Below, in pieces: positions 54,559 to 64,000 of a stretch of DNA of 64,000 nt. The notes below the pieces were generated by a model. It was not told the DNA's origin and ran no database searches. It saw only the letters and a program-made list of their open reading frames with translations. Source of the stretch: Hyaloperonospora brassicae. Taxonomy: Eukaryota; Oomycota; Peronosporomycetes; Peronosporales; Peronosporaceae. A program made the translations under genes and the position numbers. Every line of letters begins with the position of its first letter. Within the stretch, counting starts at the first letter, position 1. Location: positions 19,784-83,783 of the forward strand of contig CANTFL010000323.1 in the NCBI GenBank assembly GCA_947650285.1, given 5' to 3'.

Positions 54559-57167
54559 GCTATTGCCGGCCATGCAACTGCTGAGAGCGTCATGTGTGTG
54601 GTGAATACGACCGGCGATGATGAGCTTGCGACGGCATTGACACTGTCAGCGTCTCATTTGTGCTCTACGGGCTCAGCAGACGCAACGTCGCGCAATCATA
54701 AAACCGATTGCCTGGTGGACCAACTCATGTTCGATCGGCCGACGAACAGACATGGACGTGTCTCCACGATGCTGCGGGATCTCCAGTCTGTTGTACATAC
54801 GACGCCTACACTCGTGTTCCACTTGACTCACGTTTCGACACAACTGCACAGAAGTGTCACGTTCCACCAGCTCGACCGGTCTGCTGCCTTCCAGCTCAGG
54901 CCGCCAGTCGCTATTGACCCCATTGCCCCACCACGCAGTCCATGTGACCGTAGATTCCTCGTCTCTCCTCTTCTCGCATCTCGCAACAGGTACCACAAGC
55001 GCCAACACGAGTGCTCGTCGACGTTCAGAGCGTGCAAACGGTGTCTATCTCTTCTCAAACCTCCTCATCCACGTGCTTCTTGTCGCCTACAGAGCGAGTC
55101 GTCAACTTCCTCATCCCACGCAGCAGCAGCAGCAGATCGAACTGCATCTTTCTGTCAGTGGCCGTGCAATACGTTTACGTGTCGAGCCCCGAGTAGCGGT
55201 TCCATGAGGCCCTTTTCCGTTCGCGCGCAGAGTATCTCATTCGTGTGGACGACCAGGCGCGACCGACCCGACCACGTCGGGCAAGAACTCGGTCGGATGG
55301 GTCCGACGGACGACTTGCGCTTCTTCTCGCAGGGGGTGTCGGACACCGTGTGAAACGCATGTCGTCCATCCTCCGAGCAGCAACTCGACGGTATCGACAG
55401 AGCGGATGGGAAGGAGGTGGATGTGCCAACGATGGCGGTCGAGGTCTGATGATGGTAACAGAATGGTACCGACTGGAAACCCCTCGACTTCTTCGCAACT
55501 CGAACAAACGACGTCGCTGCTGGTAGTCGGATCTGTTGATCGCAAATGATAATCATCACGATTGCAGCGGCGAAGCGGTTCCTCAAGAAGCGTTGCAGCT
55601 CATGTTTGCACGCAGATACCTTCGGACTGCTGTGTCCAATGGATCGACGGTGAGCTGTTGATACCTCTGGGCTGGAGGCGTCTGTGGAGTGTGCGCTGCA
55701 TACGTCGGCCTGCAATGCGATGCTACGCAGTTGAACGCAATTGTATCCGTAGGTCGCGCACATTACGCGTCGGACGTGCACAGCTTTAGCGGCACCATCT
55801 TCTCTTGCCATCGAAGCAGATGCCACTTGCTCGATTGCCGTGAGGTGAATGGAGATGGACAGTGCTATTCGCATCGGACAGGTGCCGCGGTTCGGACATT
55901 GCATTACGGCTCCATCACAAGCGTCGCGTGACACAACATCTGGTACAACGCTGACCACCTTTGCTTTCCTGCAGGTGAGGTCGTGTTGGCATGAGCGATT
56001 GATCGGACGGGTAACGTTTCCAGCGGCGAGGCATAACCACTAACACGGATATGAAGAACGGCACTGCCGACACAAGTGGACGGTCGTTTGGGGGACAGCA
56101 CACTCGAAGGTCGGCATCGCGCGTGGTCATTTGGGTTTCAAGACATATGTGCACTCTCGAGCGCAACTCGACGTCGTGGCTGCACTATGAGCGTCTTCTT
56201 TCTGCTGGACCAGTCGGGCACACGCGCCAGGGAGCGCCTGAGGACCGCGATCGCTCACCCACACAATACGCACCCGAGAAGTGCTCTGCTTTCTGTGCCG
56301 AGATCACAAAGGCGGTCCAGTTACATGATGTCACTCAGTCTTTCGTGGCGACTTTGACACGTTTACGTCAAGGCATCTGCAGCTGTGGATGTGGCATCGA
56401 CAGCTTAGCAGCAGCACTGCGTAATACACCTCACCTTCTCACTCACTCACTTGGCAGCAGCACTGCATTCTTGCAGTGCAATTTGTCCGGTGGAGAAGTA
56501 GGCAATTTGTCCGGTGGAGAAGTAGGCGTTGCAATTGTTGTTGCTGGTGACGCGTTTACGATCGACGTGCGGTGGCCGATGACTTTGTGCGGTATTTACG
56601 CACGACACCAAATCACAACACTCACAACTCGTCGATGCAGAAGCTGCGCACACGGACGTGTCGACTTCGCTCGCAACGACCCGAGCGCGTACTGGCACTT
56701 GATCAAGCAAAACAATTTAGCGTATGAAAAGATGTTCACAAGTAACTCTGGACAAAGTGAAGCCGAACGAGGTGAACTACAACATCAACGAGTGAATTAC
56801 GAATCGGCAGTTTACACACATGACTTGTAACCGTTGCAAACACAGCTGTCGATTGTCTGCGTAAAGCTGTCGTCGTTGCCGCTAGAAGTGTCATACACAG
56901 CCCATGTCCGGACTTGTCAAAACCGGATACAAGAGAGACCACGAGAGCGTTCGATACTGCTTCAACGTCGCACTCAGTCGCCATTGTAACCTTAGAAGAT
57001 ATAGTCCTCGCCAAACATCGTTAGGATTGACTGTATCGATACCCGTACAATGGAACAGATGCGACGTGTTGCAAAGGTGAGAGTGCAAGTCATGAACCCG
57101 CCGTCCCATCATCCTACAAACACAACATATTGCCATTCGGTCCGTCAATCTCGATGGCAGTCCCAAC
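54559..57167. other. Unresolved 2.6-kb interval
   Basis: Long frames exist on both strands (54592-55353 plus, 55155-55958 minus, 56051-56830 plus), but they overlap, lack conserved-looking motifs and have Arg/Ser/Thr/His-rich random composition. A 24-bp direct duplication lies at 56481-56528. No gene is called. Confidence 0.4.
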
Positions 57168-58470
57168 TTATTCCATTTCTAGCCACAATTCATGGACGTG
57201 ATGCTGCAGTTCTTCCAGCTCTTCCAAAGGCATTTCAGAGTTTTCTGCCAGCACGAGTGCAATCTCAGTAACAGTTCTGGCTTCATCCCAGCGCTCTTGA
57301 GCAAGCAAGTTGCCAGCAAAGTGGTAGTGAATCATAGCAGCCGTGGCGTTGAGGTCTACGAGGAGCGAATTATCCGCGTCAGACGCTTTCTCCTCGCTGT
57401 CGCCTGAGGCGCCAGCTCGATCGCAGTGCTCATTGTATGTACCGATAGCGTCGTTGAAGTACGTCTCAGCCTCCTCATGCTGTCCACTAACGTTCACAAC
57501 AAACGATGGTCAAGCAAAGCAGTTCGGGTATGCCACAGGCAGCAAACCTCACATACAGGTTCTCGTGACACAGTGCAAAGGCTCCGAGTGTAGTCACGCG
57601 CATGTACGCGCTCCAGGCCGTTGCTTCTGATGAGATGGCTTCTAACACTGCAAGTGCCTCTCCATAGTATCGCACTGCAGTAGCGCTGTCCTTCAGCTGG
57701 TCGTCATACACGCGCGCAATGCCGAAAGCGACTTCAAAGACATCAGAATCTGCACGCACCAAGCGTAACAACACAACCGCTTCAATCGACAAACTGCCGC
57801 TCGTTCTCTCGATCTCGGCACACAACTTCTACCTTCTTGCGTGCGTTGCTTCAGAGTGTCGTAGAGCTGTAACAGCTGCTCAAGTTCTCGCTCCGCGTTC
57901 TTCTACGCAGCCACAGCATTCCGCCAGTGAGCGCCAGCCCGAGTCCATTGAAACTTCGCATAACACAACACACCTCGTCTCGACTCTGCTCGACACGACT
58001 GCGCAACTCCTCTACGCAACGTTCAACTTCTTGACCAGCTGCCGTCCGATCGCTTCCAGCCCGCTACACTCATTTGCGAATATAGACCCAAAGAAAATGA
58101 GCACATGCTCAATGAGTACAGTAGGACGGACACCACACTTCTCTTGGAAGTTTGTCGAGAATACATGAGACCACCGCGTAGGTCCTATACCAAGACGACG
58201 CACGGCTTGTGGCAGCTCAGATGATTCCAAAGTCGAAGCGGTGGTAGTGAGTTCCCGACAGGTCTCCGAACAGAAGTTCAGACGCCGAGTTACAGCTCGA
58301 GAGGTACCGCCACTGGATTCGGCAGAAGAAAGCAGCAGCAGCAGCAGCGATGGGAGAGAGAGGAGACCAATGACGTGTCGAGGCAGTTGCACGGACCGCT
58401 CGGCGGACAATCCTTCGAGTCTGCGCATTGAGCCACATGATGGAGTCGGCTGTCTTCCAGCGCGCGATCA
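57168..58470 (-). CDS. Second mitochondrial-type TPR protein, paralogue of the gene at 48.7-49.9 kb
   Basis: The last exon (57486-57168) reads GQHEEAETYFNDAIGTYNEH, LLVDLNATAAMIHYHFAGNL and RWDEARTVTEIALVLAENSE. The preceding exon ends CHEN and contains SDVFEVAFGIARVYDDQLKD and ATAVRYYGEALAVLEAISS. These align with the first TPR gene (LFELAFAIAAQYEDLERGAP, ETAERYFRQAISAYD). The intron 57487-57556 has the same position, phase 2 and 70-bp length. Further upstream, EQLLQLYDTLKQRTQE and QEVERCVEELRSRVEQSRDE match EQALKHCLHAYDVVKR and NQVERLVEAAKQSAQE. The first exon (58470-58160) has Arg-rich and hydrophobic N-terminal options, so the start is unsure. Confidence 0.62.
57487..57556 (-). other. Intron of the second TPR gene
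   Basis: GTATGT donor, CGTTAG acceptor, 70 bp, phase 2 (AAC CT / T GGA). It lies at the same site as the 70-bp intron of the paralogue. Confidence 0.75.
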
Positions 58471-59674
58471 AAGGGCGACTGGATCAGTGACTGCCAACAG
58501 CTTTGAGATCGCATTAAATTCGGGGGTTGGGATCAGTGTTTGTCGCGAAGGTCGCTCGAAGGTGGATGCAATCGAGACGCCCACGCCCGGCCAGCGTTGC
58601 GTCAACAACCACCTGATGTCGAGAAACACTTCACAGGCTGTATACCGAAAATAGCTCTGTGCTATATGTCGCTCTACGCCAGCAACGGCTGAACTTCATG
58701 CACGTCGATTCATATCTTCCAAGTCGCTACTGGTGGAGCTGCTGCGTCCACTGCGAAGAAAGTGAACGCCGCGCTGGGGTGTGGTGCGAGTCAACTCAGT
58801 CGATGACAATGGCCAGCCGCAAGTGAGACACACACACACCCACGCACGGACAGTGGCAGTGGTGGCAGTGGTGTCATGGCGATGGTGGGCACTGCAGGAC
58901 ACGATCGGCACCAGATCTGTCAACTCTGCCGGGTCAGCGCCAGTCACGACGATGCCCTGTCCTTGATCGATCGTCGGCTTGTCGCATGCACAGAGCCGTT
59001 GTTGCCATAGACGTGAAAGCACTTGAGCAAGCGCAAGGGGTACCACTGCTGCTTGCCATCGCTTTGGTGAGCAGCGCGTGGTCGCTGCGGACGATCAAAT
59101 GGCGACAGACATCGATCGGGTGTAGACAGACGGTGCCAGTCGAGTCGAGTCGCAACTTCCATGTCCAGATGAGCTGTCGCGCGTGAGAAAGCAGCAGCTG
59201 GCGATGGGAAGAGTAGTCGAATCGGCCCACTCGCTGCTGCTCTTCCTGCACCGACGCACCAGCCTCTACCGCCACGACCGCCTTCAACACCCGGTCAAGC
59301 ATAACACGCGGTCAGCACCCGGTCAACTCGCTTCTTTTCCATTCCGCGGTGCATTGACGATCGTCGCATAGTCAGTCGCTCGCTCGTCCAGGGGATACCG
59401 TTCCCTCAACAGTCTCCGCAACGGTCACCCCGAAACCAGCTCTTGTCAGCGCTTGCTCGCTCGAGCGCCGTCTTTGCACTCCGAGACCGGCCACACTCGT
59501 AGCGGCCACTCCCGTTGCGTCGATCGTGTCACTGGTCTTGACGTGCAGCTCGTTCACCCCGTCGGGACACGCGCGTCGACAGAAAAAGCCTCGCGCTGCT
59601 CATTCGTTCGCGGACCAGACCTCGTTCCCCGTCCCTGACGTCTCGGAGCTCCGTCGCCCTCTCGCTCGCTCGAG
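58471..59674. other. Intergenic region between divergent genes
   Basis: Upstream region of the second TPR gene (minus) and the bZIP gene (plus). Short (CA)n run near 58830. No supported gene; several overlapping frames are compositional. Confidence 0.5.
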
Positions 59675-60874
59675 ATGCGTCACCGAAATCGACCCAGCGA
59701 CTCCACGATCCGTGATCACGGCCTGCAGGAAGACCCCGTGGCGAACCTGCACGTCAGTCACTGGGATTACGCAGCCGCAGCCCACGGAGATGCGTCTGCG
59801 TTGCTCATTTTGCCAGTTGCAACGTCCGACGAGACCATGTGGTCGAGTGACGACGCAGCAACACGGACGTCGCCTTCCACCGCCGCCGCCGCCACGTCCA
59901 CGAGCTTCCACCCGTCTTCGGCCGCTTGGCGCCACCGCCTCTCCATGTCGCCCTGTAGCAGCGACGACTCGCGTCTCTTGGTCCTCATGGCCCCCCACGA
60001 CTCACCCCGTGCGAAACGGCTCAAGCCGTCCAGCCGCGTTCGGGCGCTCTCGACCGAACGCAGTCGCCAGTGCCGCGAGCGGCAGAAGCTCTACTCCGAG
60101 CAGCTCGAGGCCATCGTCCACGCGCTGCGCGTCGACGTGCGCGACCTCGAGATCCTGCGCAACTTGCGGCGAGAACAGGCGGTCTACGCGCGCGGGTCGG
60201 TCTCGGGCTCGCTCGCCCAGATCGTCTGCGAGTACATGACCGTGTTCCGGCACGGCATGCCGCCGGCCGTCGCTCTCGACCTGGCGAGCGCTGCAGGCGA
60301 CAAGCGCGAGCTGGCGGTGGCCAACCAGCCGACGCCGGACGCCCAGTGCGAGTTCCTTCGCTGCATCATGGACCCCTACGTCGAAGTCTTTGACTGGTGC
60401 GGCCGCTTCGTGCTGGGCGTCAGTGCACTGCTCAATGGGTGGCGAGCGTGGGCCGCGTGGCACGAGTCGCTGACGCTCGAGCTCGTCGACATTGACGTGG
60501 TCGACACCGACGAGACGCTCGCAGTGACCACGCGGGCGAACCTGCGCGTGCGCGTGTCGCCCACGACCATTGTCCACCTCTTCCCGCACATTGCCGACAA
60601 CCGGGAGCTGTGCCGCAGACTCGTTGGCCAGGAGATCTGCTACCCGATTCGCGACACGTTCTTCTTTGCGCCCAACAAACGGGTCATCAAGTACACGTGC
60701 GACTTGGACTTTGTCAAGGCGCTGCTGCCCGTTGCCGACGACTACGACACGATGCTGTTCCTCGTCTCGCCCCCCGGGCAAGCGTCCTTGAGCGATCTGG
60801 CGATCCACACGTCGCCTGGAGACCTCGCAGAGCGCTCGCCGCTGGACGTCAAGTCTTTGCTGTCGGACGAGTGA
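59675..60874 (+). CDS. Oomycete bZIP transcription factor with non-canonical basic region
   Basis: 399 residues. After a Ser/Thr/Ala-rich N-terminus, the basic region at residues 111-128 (RVRALSTERSRQCRERQK) leads into a zipper with leucines seven apart (L135, L142, L149) in EQLEAIVHALRVDVRDLEIL. At the position of the invariant Asn (eight before Arg124) there is Ser116. Oomycete bZIPs with a replaced Asn are known. The C-terminal 230 residues form a folded domain (FLRCIMDPYVEVFDWCGRFV, VHLFPHIADNRELCRRLVGQ, IKYTCDLDFVKALLPVADDY) seen with such bZIPs in oomycetes. Single exon. Nuclear DNA-binding regulator; targets unknown. Confidence 0.85.
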   Translation: MRHRNRPSDSTIRDHGLQEDPVANLHVSHWDYAAAAHGDASALLILPVATSDETMWSSDDAATRTSPSTAAAATSTSFHPSSAAWRHRLSMSPCSSDDSRLLVLMAPHDSPRAKRLKPSSRVRALSTERSRQCRERQKLYSEQLEAIVHALRVDVRDLEILRNLRREQAVYARGSVSGSLAQIVCEYMTVFRHGMPPAVALDLASAAGDKRELAVANQPTPDAQCEFLRCIMDPYVEVFDWCGRFVLGVSALLNGWRAWAAWHESLTLELVDIDVVDTDETLAVTTRANLRVRVSPTTIVHLFPHIADNRELCRRLVGQEICYPIRDTFFFAPNKRVIKYTCDLDFVKALLPVADDYDTMLFLVSPPGQASLSDLAIHTSPGDLAERSPLDVKSLLSDE

Positions 60875-61601
60875 GAGAGCGTGGCCGAGTCTCGAGGAGG
60901 AGGAAGAAGAAGGAGAAGAAGAGAAGAAGGAGAAGAAGAAGGAAGTGCCAGCGAGAACGGGACGCGACTCAATTGGAGGAGGCGGGCAGCAGCCGCGCGT
61001 CAACGTGGCTCGACATGCTCTGCAGCTCGATGACTGTCTCCATTCTTGCGGTTTTGTCAACAAGGCACTGACGTGACGGTGGACGCAGTCTCAGCTCCCA
61101 CGAACACGAATGGACAGCAAACAGGAGCTATCATCATCATCATCATCACCGGCATTGCAACGTGGAATGTATCAGAGCAAGAAGTAGTAGTAGTAGTAGT
61201 CGTCATCGTAGCAGATGTAGCAAACAAACCCTCGAGTGAAGAGCGTTTGGTCGCGTGTTTTGCCACTATGTGTCGAGTTGTTGTCGAGCGGACAGCGCAC
61301 GTACGCACATGTTCGTGTGTGTCCAGACGTCGCTCGAAGGTGAGGAGGAGAATACTGTCACGTCAATGCACTTTCGAGCCACGAGAGTGCACGAGCCTTT
61401 CGACATGTTGCAGTCATGTGCATCACAACTTGTTTGGTTAAATACTACGACCGGATCGCTACTGGACGTGGCTCCCCCTGTTTCTGCCTTGAGAGGACGG
61501 CGCCAATTGCTACACACATACATTCAGACTGACAGACGTAACGCACGTGCACTGTACAACACATTGACCTCCAGCTCCTGCACTCCCTCAGTACCGCGTC
61601 G
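60875..61601. other. 3' region between convergent genes with simple repeats
   Basis: Purine-rich (GAA/GGA)n at 60895-60945, (ATC)n at 61128-61148 and (AGT)n at 61181-61200. Shared 3' side of the bZIP gene and the convergent coiled-coil gene. Confidence 0.6.
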
Positions 61602-63021
61602 TCAACTCTGCGATAGACGAAACTTGTTATGACCCACTGCCGTCTGCCAGCGCACGACCCCCGCTACGACTTCCATCATGAGGTACCGCAGGTACTCGAT
61701 CGACTGGTTCTCAACGCTGCCGCCGAAAGTCACTTCGCACGCTGAGACGCCCGTCAATGTCCCCTTCTCCAGAAACACGTACCAGTTGAAGAGATTGACG
61801 TACGTGCCCTCCATCGCTGCAAACTGCTGCTGCCCTAACGATAGCGGGATCGAGCGGTATGTGATGAGGTAGCCACCGTCAATCCGTCCGCGCGCGATGA
61901 GCAGAATCGAGTGGTGCACTTTGTCGCCGTTGCTCACACTCAGACGCACGATGACGCAGTCGTCAGTCACCCGCTGAAGCAGCTCGAGGGCCACCGTGCG
62001 CGGCTGCATGGACCGGTAGAGGTCCAGGTGCGTGAGGATGTTCCACGTCTTGTACACGAGCTCCGATGGCGACACGCACTCGAACTGCTGCGACAGCATA
62101 AAGCGCAGCGACCTGGCGTTCAAGAGGCGCTTGTCACTCCAGCCCAGCACTTCCTCGTCGAGGGACTCAAAGTCGCGCTCGGCACGGAACGCCATGATGG
62201 ACTCGTAGCTCTCTTTCACACACGCCATGACGGCATCGAGCGACAAGGGACGACGGAAGAGCACGCGCTGGAAGATCGGCGCCGGCGCGAGTCGCTCGTG
62301 GTGCACGTCCGTGTGCTCTGCCGTCTCCTCTCGATCGTCTTCGACCCCGAAGGACGACGCATTGGCCCCGAACTCGGACACGATCGTCTGGAACGTACTG
62401 TTCTGCAGGTCACACGCACGCAGCTTCTTGTTGAGCTCCTGCTGCTCCTGTCGGAGCTCGTCGATGAGCGTCATCGTGTCCAGCAGCACTGGGCTTTGCA
62501 GCAGCGGGTCGCGCTTCTTCAGCTTCGACCGCTGGTCCTCGAGCGTCTCCATCTCTTCTCGCATGTGCAAGAGCCGCATCTAAGCACACGAACACAGGAC
62601 GTGGAGAGGTCGCGGCAATTGTCGGAATGAGTTGGCGTCCAGTGGCACAGCAGTGCATCAAGTGGATAAGTGAATGGGGAGGGGGAACATGCACGCCACC
62701 AACTGCTCGTAGCAAGAAGAAGACGCAGGCGAAGACGAAGTATAGAGACTTTGCTGCCTCAGAGCGTCACGGTACCTTCAGCGCGTTCGTCCGTCGGCGT
62801 TCATTGGCATTGTGTCTGGATCGGCGCTGCTCGACGTCGAGTGCCGGAGACTGGGGCGGCGTCGTGATGCTGCACTTGACGGACTGCACGCTGTCCACGG
62901 CAAAGGCGTTTGCCCCTACTGCACCCAACAGCAGCAGCTCTGGTCGGTCGAGACACTCGGAGCCGCTCTCCGGCGTCGTGTCCAGGACGATGGGCGCCCA
63001 GCGCTGCGGGTTCCAGCTCAT
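61602..63021 (-). CDS. Oomycete basic/coiled-coil protein with START-like C-terminal region
   Basis: Two exons, 63021-62776 and 62579-61602, joined by a 196-bp GT-AG intron (62580-62775), phase 0, giving about 407 residues from MSWNPQRW. At the junction a basic stretch (RRSRHNANERRRTNALK) runs into a coiled coil (MRLLHMREEMETLEDQRSK, IDELRQEQQELNKKLRACD), a bZIP-like layout without a bZIP consensus. The C-terminal 250 residues (LGWSDKRLLNARSLRFMLSQ, GYLITYRSIPLSLGQQQF, GTYVNLFNWYVFLE, YLRYLMMEVVAGVVRWQTAV) look like a START-type lipid-binding fold, as in oomycete families often labelled M96 mating-specific. An upstream start at 63105 would add only a repeat-encoded poly-Val. It converges on the bZIP gene. 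Confidence 0.65.
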
Positions 63022-63048
63022 TGTCTCGCACGGAGTGACGACAGCGAC

Positions 63049-63075
63049 GACGACGACGACGACGACGACGACGTG
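63049..63075 (+). repeat. (CGA)n trinucleotide tract
   Basis: About nine GAC/CGA triplets just upstream of the start codon of the convergent coiled-coil gene. On the minus strand it reads as a Val run. Confidence 0.8.
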
Positions 63076-64000
63076 TATGTGTGCGTGTGGGTCTATGACC
63101 AACAACAGGTGCGCAGGCAGCGGGTGAGTAGGAAAATTCAGACTCGTTGACGCGTGGAACAGACGCGCGAGGCGACGGGGAACTCGAGCAAAGATGGGCG
63201 TGCAGCAGCTGCGGGACGTTCTGGAAAGTCGATCGGTGTTCTGCCGGGAGACGGCCGTCAGTGGGTGTCCGCGTTGGTCGGTGGGTCAGTCAGTTACTCG
63301 ATCGCGTCGAGTCGACCGAGTTCGTCCGCGAACGTCAACCGCTGAGGGGTTGCGTCGTCGAGATTTCGGGCCGACAGGTGCAACCGGTTTCCAGGATCGA
63401 CTTTCGGGGCCGCTGGTCGAGAGAGGACGGGCTCTACTGACGGCGAGATCGAGGCGTGAGTCGGAGTTGATTGACACACCGGCACCCGAGTCGAGTGCTC
63501 GTTGACGTCGCGTGACGAGCGACCGGTGTGTTGGAAGGAATGGACTGCACTTCGTAGCTCTTCGCACAGGAATATGACACAGTCAACTGGTCACTCGCTC
63601 GGTTTCCAGTGGGGTATATCTGTTGGAAAATCTCTGCTCTGTGGCCGCCCGTGGCGCGCCACTACTCGCAAGCGCTCTCCGACAACAGACCGCGTAGTCG
63701 TGTCGAAGCTACTTCCGAGCTGCCTCGAGGCGCTCGTTTTCATTGTGCACTGCCTGGAGCGTCGTCGTCCGCCCGACCGTGCACGCATTCGACGCATAGT
63801 GCACCATACGTGTGTGTCATCGTGCCCGCTCGACGAGTTCCTGCGCGCGTGTTCAGTCAACTCGTTGACGTTTTCTTGACTGCTCCCGCCCACGCGCGTT
63901 AGAGACCGTGTGCAAGTAAGTCCACACGATTGGGGGCACACGAGATCTGCTCTTGATGCCTCTGCAAGACGTCAGGACAGCAGCCCGTCTGTGGGCCGCG
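63076..64000. other. No supported gene at the right end
   Basis: GC-rich sequence upstream of the minus-strand gene, with several overlapping frames and none with recognisable motifs. A further gene may begin beyond the window. Confidence 0.4.

Noticed and set aside
54592..55353. Plus-strand frame of 253 codons after the pseudouridine synthase gene
   Set aside because: No conserved-looking segment, composition typical of random GC-rich DNA, overlaps other frames on both strands.
55155..55958. Minus-strand frame of 267 codons
   Set aside because: No motif, no plausible intron pattern, and equally long frames on the opposite strand.
56051..56830. Plus-strand frame of 259 codons
   Set aside because: Length is the only support; it includes the perfect 24-bp duplication translated as a repeat and no recognisable domain.
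60002..61063. Minus-strand frame of 353 codons opposite the bZIP gene
   Set aside because: Antisense shadow of a GC-rich coding exon; Arg/Val/Asp-rich composition mirrors the sense codons.
63502..63879. Plus-strand frame at the right end
   Set aside because: No motif and several competing frames.

Overview
The window looks like nuclear DNA of an oomycete, probably a downy mildew or Phytophthora relative. The evidence is: GT-AG introns of 66-196 bp; an oomycete-type bZIP factor with a replaced basic-region Asn; Ty3/Gypsy elements with a chromodomain or an extra RNase H; and short, intron-poor host genes separated by long nests of degenerate transposons. No species can be named from the sequence alone.

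Layout. 1-6981: a Ty3/Gypsy chromovirus on the minus strand (one LTR at 6591-6981; the other lies beyond the left edge), densely packed with perfect short hairpins and carrying an antisense coiled-coil reading frame at its 3' end. 7315-10379: two inverted relics of a non-LTR (LINE) C-terminus. 10620-13482: a two-domain type II membrane glycosyltransferase with a frameshift in a C-run. 13.5-16.3 kb: non-coding, with a perfect nested cruciform that resembles the LTR ends of the first element. 16.3-29.75 kb: an old, heavily decayed Ty3-like element on the plus strand (element A: gag zinc knuckles, protease, RT, RNase H plus an additional RNase H, integrase, chromodomain), followed by an antisense gene. 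A younger, 5'-truncated Ty3 element (B, about 23.07-26.2 kb) is nested inside the A integrase. 29.76-38.98 kb: a long LINE on the minus strand (ORF1 with CCHC, APE endonuclease, RT, RNase H), apparently inserted into the distal part of A and bounded by imperfect 13-bp repeats. 39.0-41.9 kb: a minus-strand coiled-coil frame, a 15-bp in-frame minisatellite and 50-bp repeats. 42.48-42.63 kb: a tRNA-derived SINE whose tail matches the LINE 3' end. 42.6-48.6 kb: gene-poor, with one Ty3 RT relic.

48.7-63.0 kb is a host gene block: a mitochondrial TPR protein, a SEH1-type nucleoporin, an RluA-type pseudouridine synthase, a second TPR gene paralogous to the first (same intron position, phase and length), an oomycete bZIP factor, and a convergent basic/coiled-coil protein gene.

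The two most unusual signals are the hairpin saturation of the first retrotransposon, which stops at its LTR boundary, and the SINE/LINE pair sharing a 3' tail. A third is that two unrelated Ty3 elements each carry an antisense gene at the 3' end. All family calls were made by reading motifs; no database search or folding program was run.
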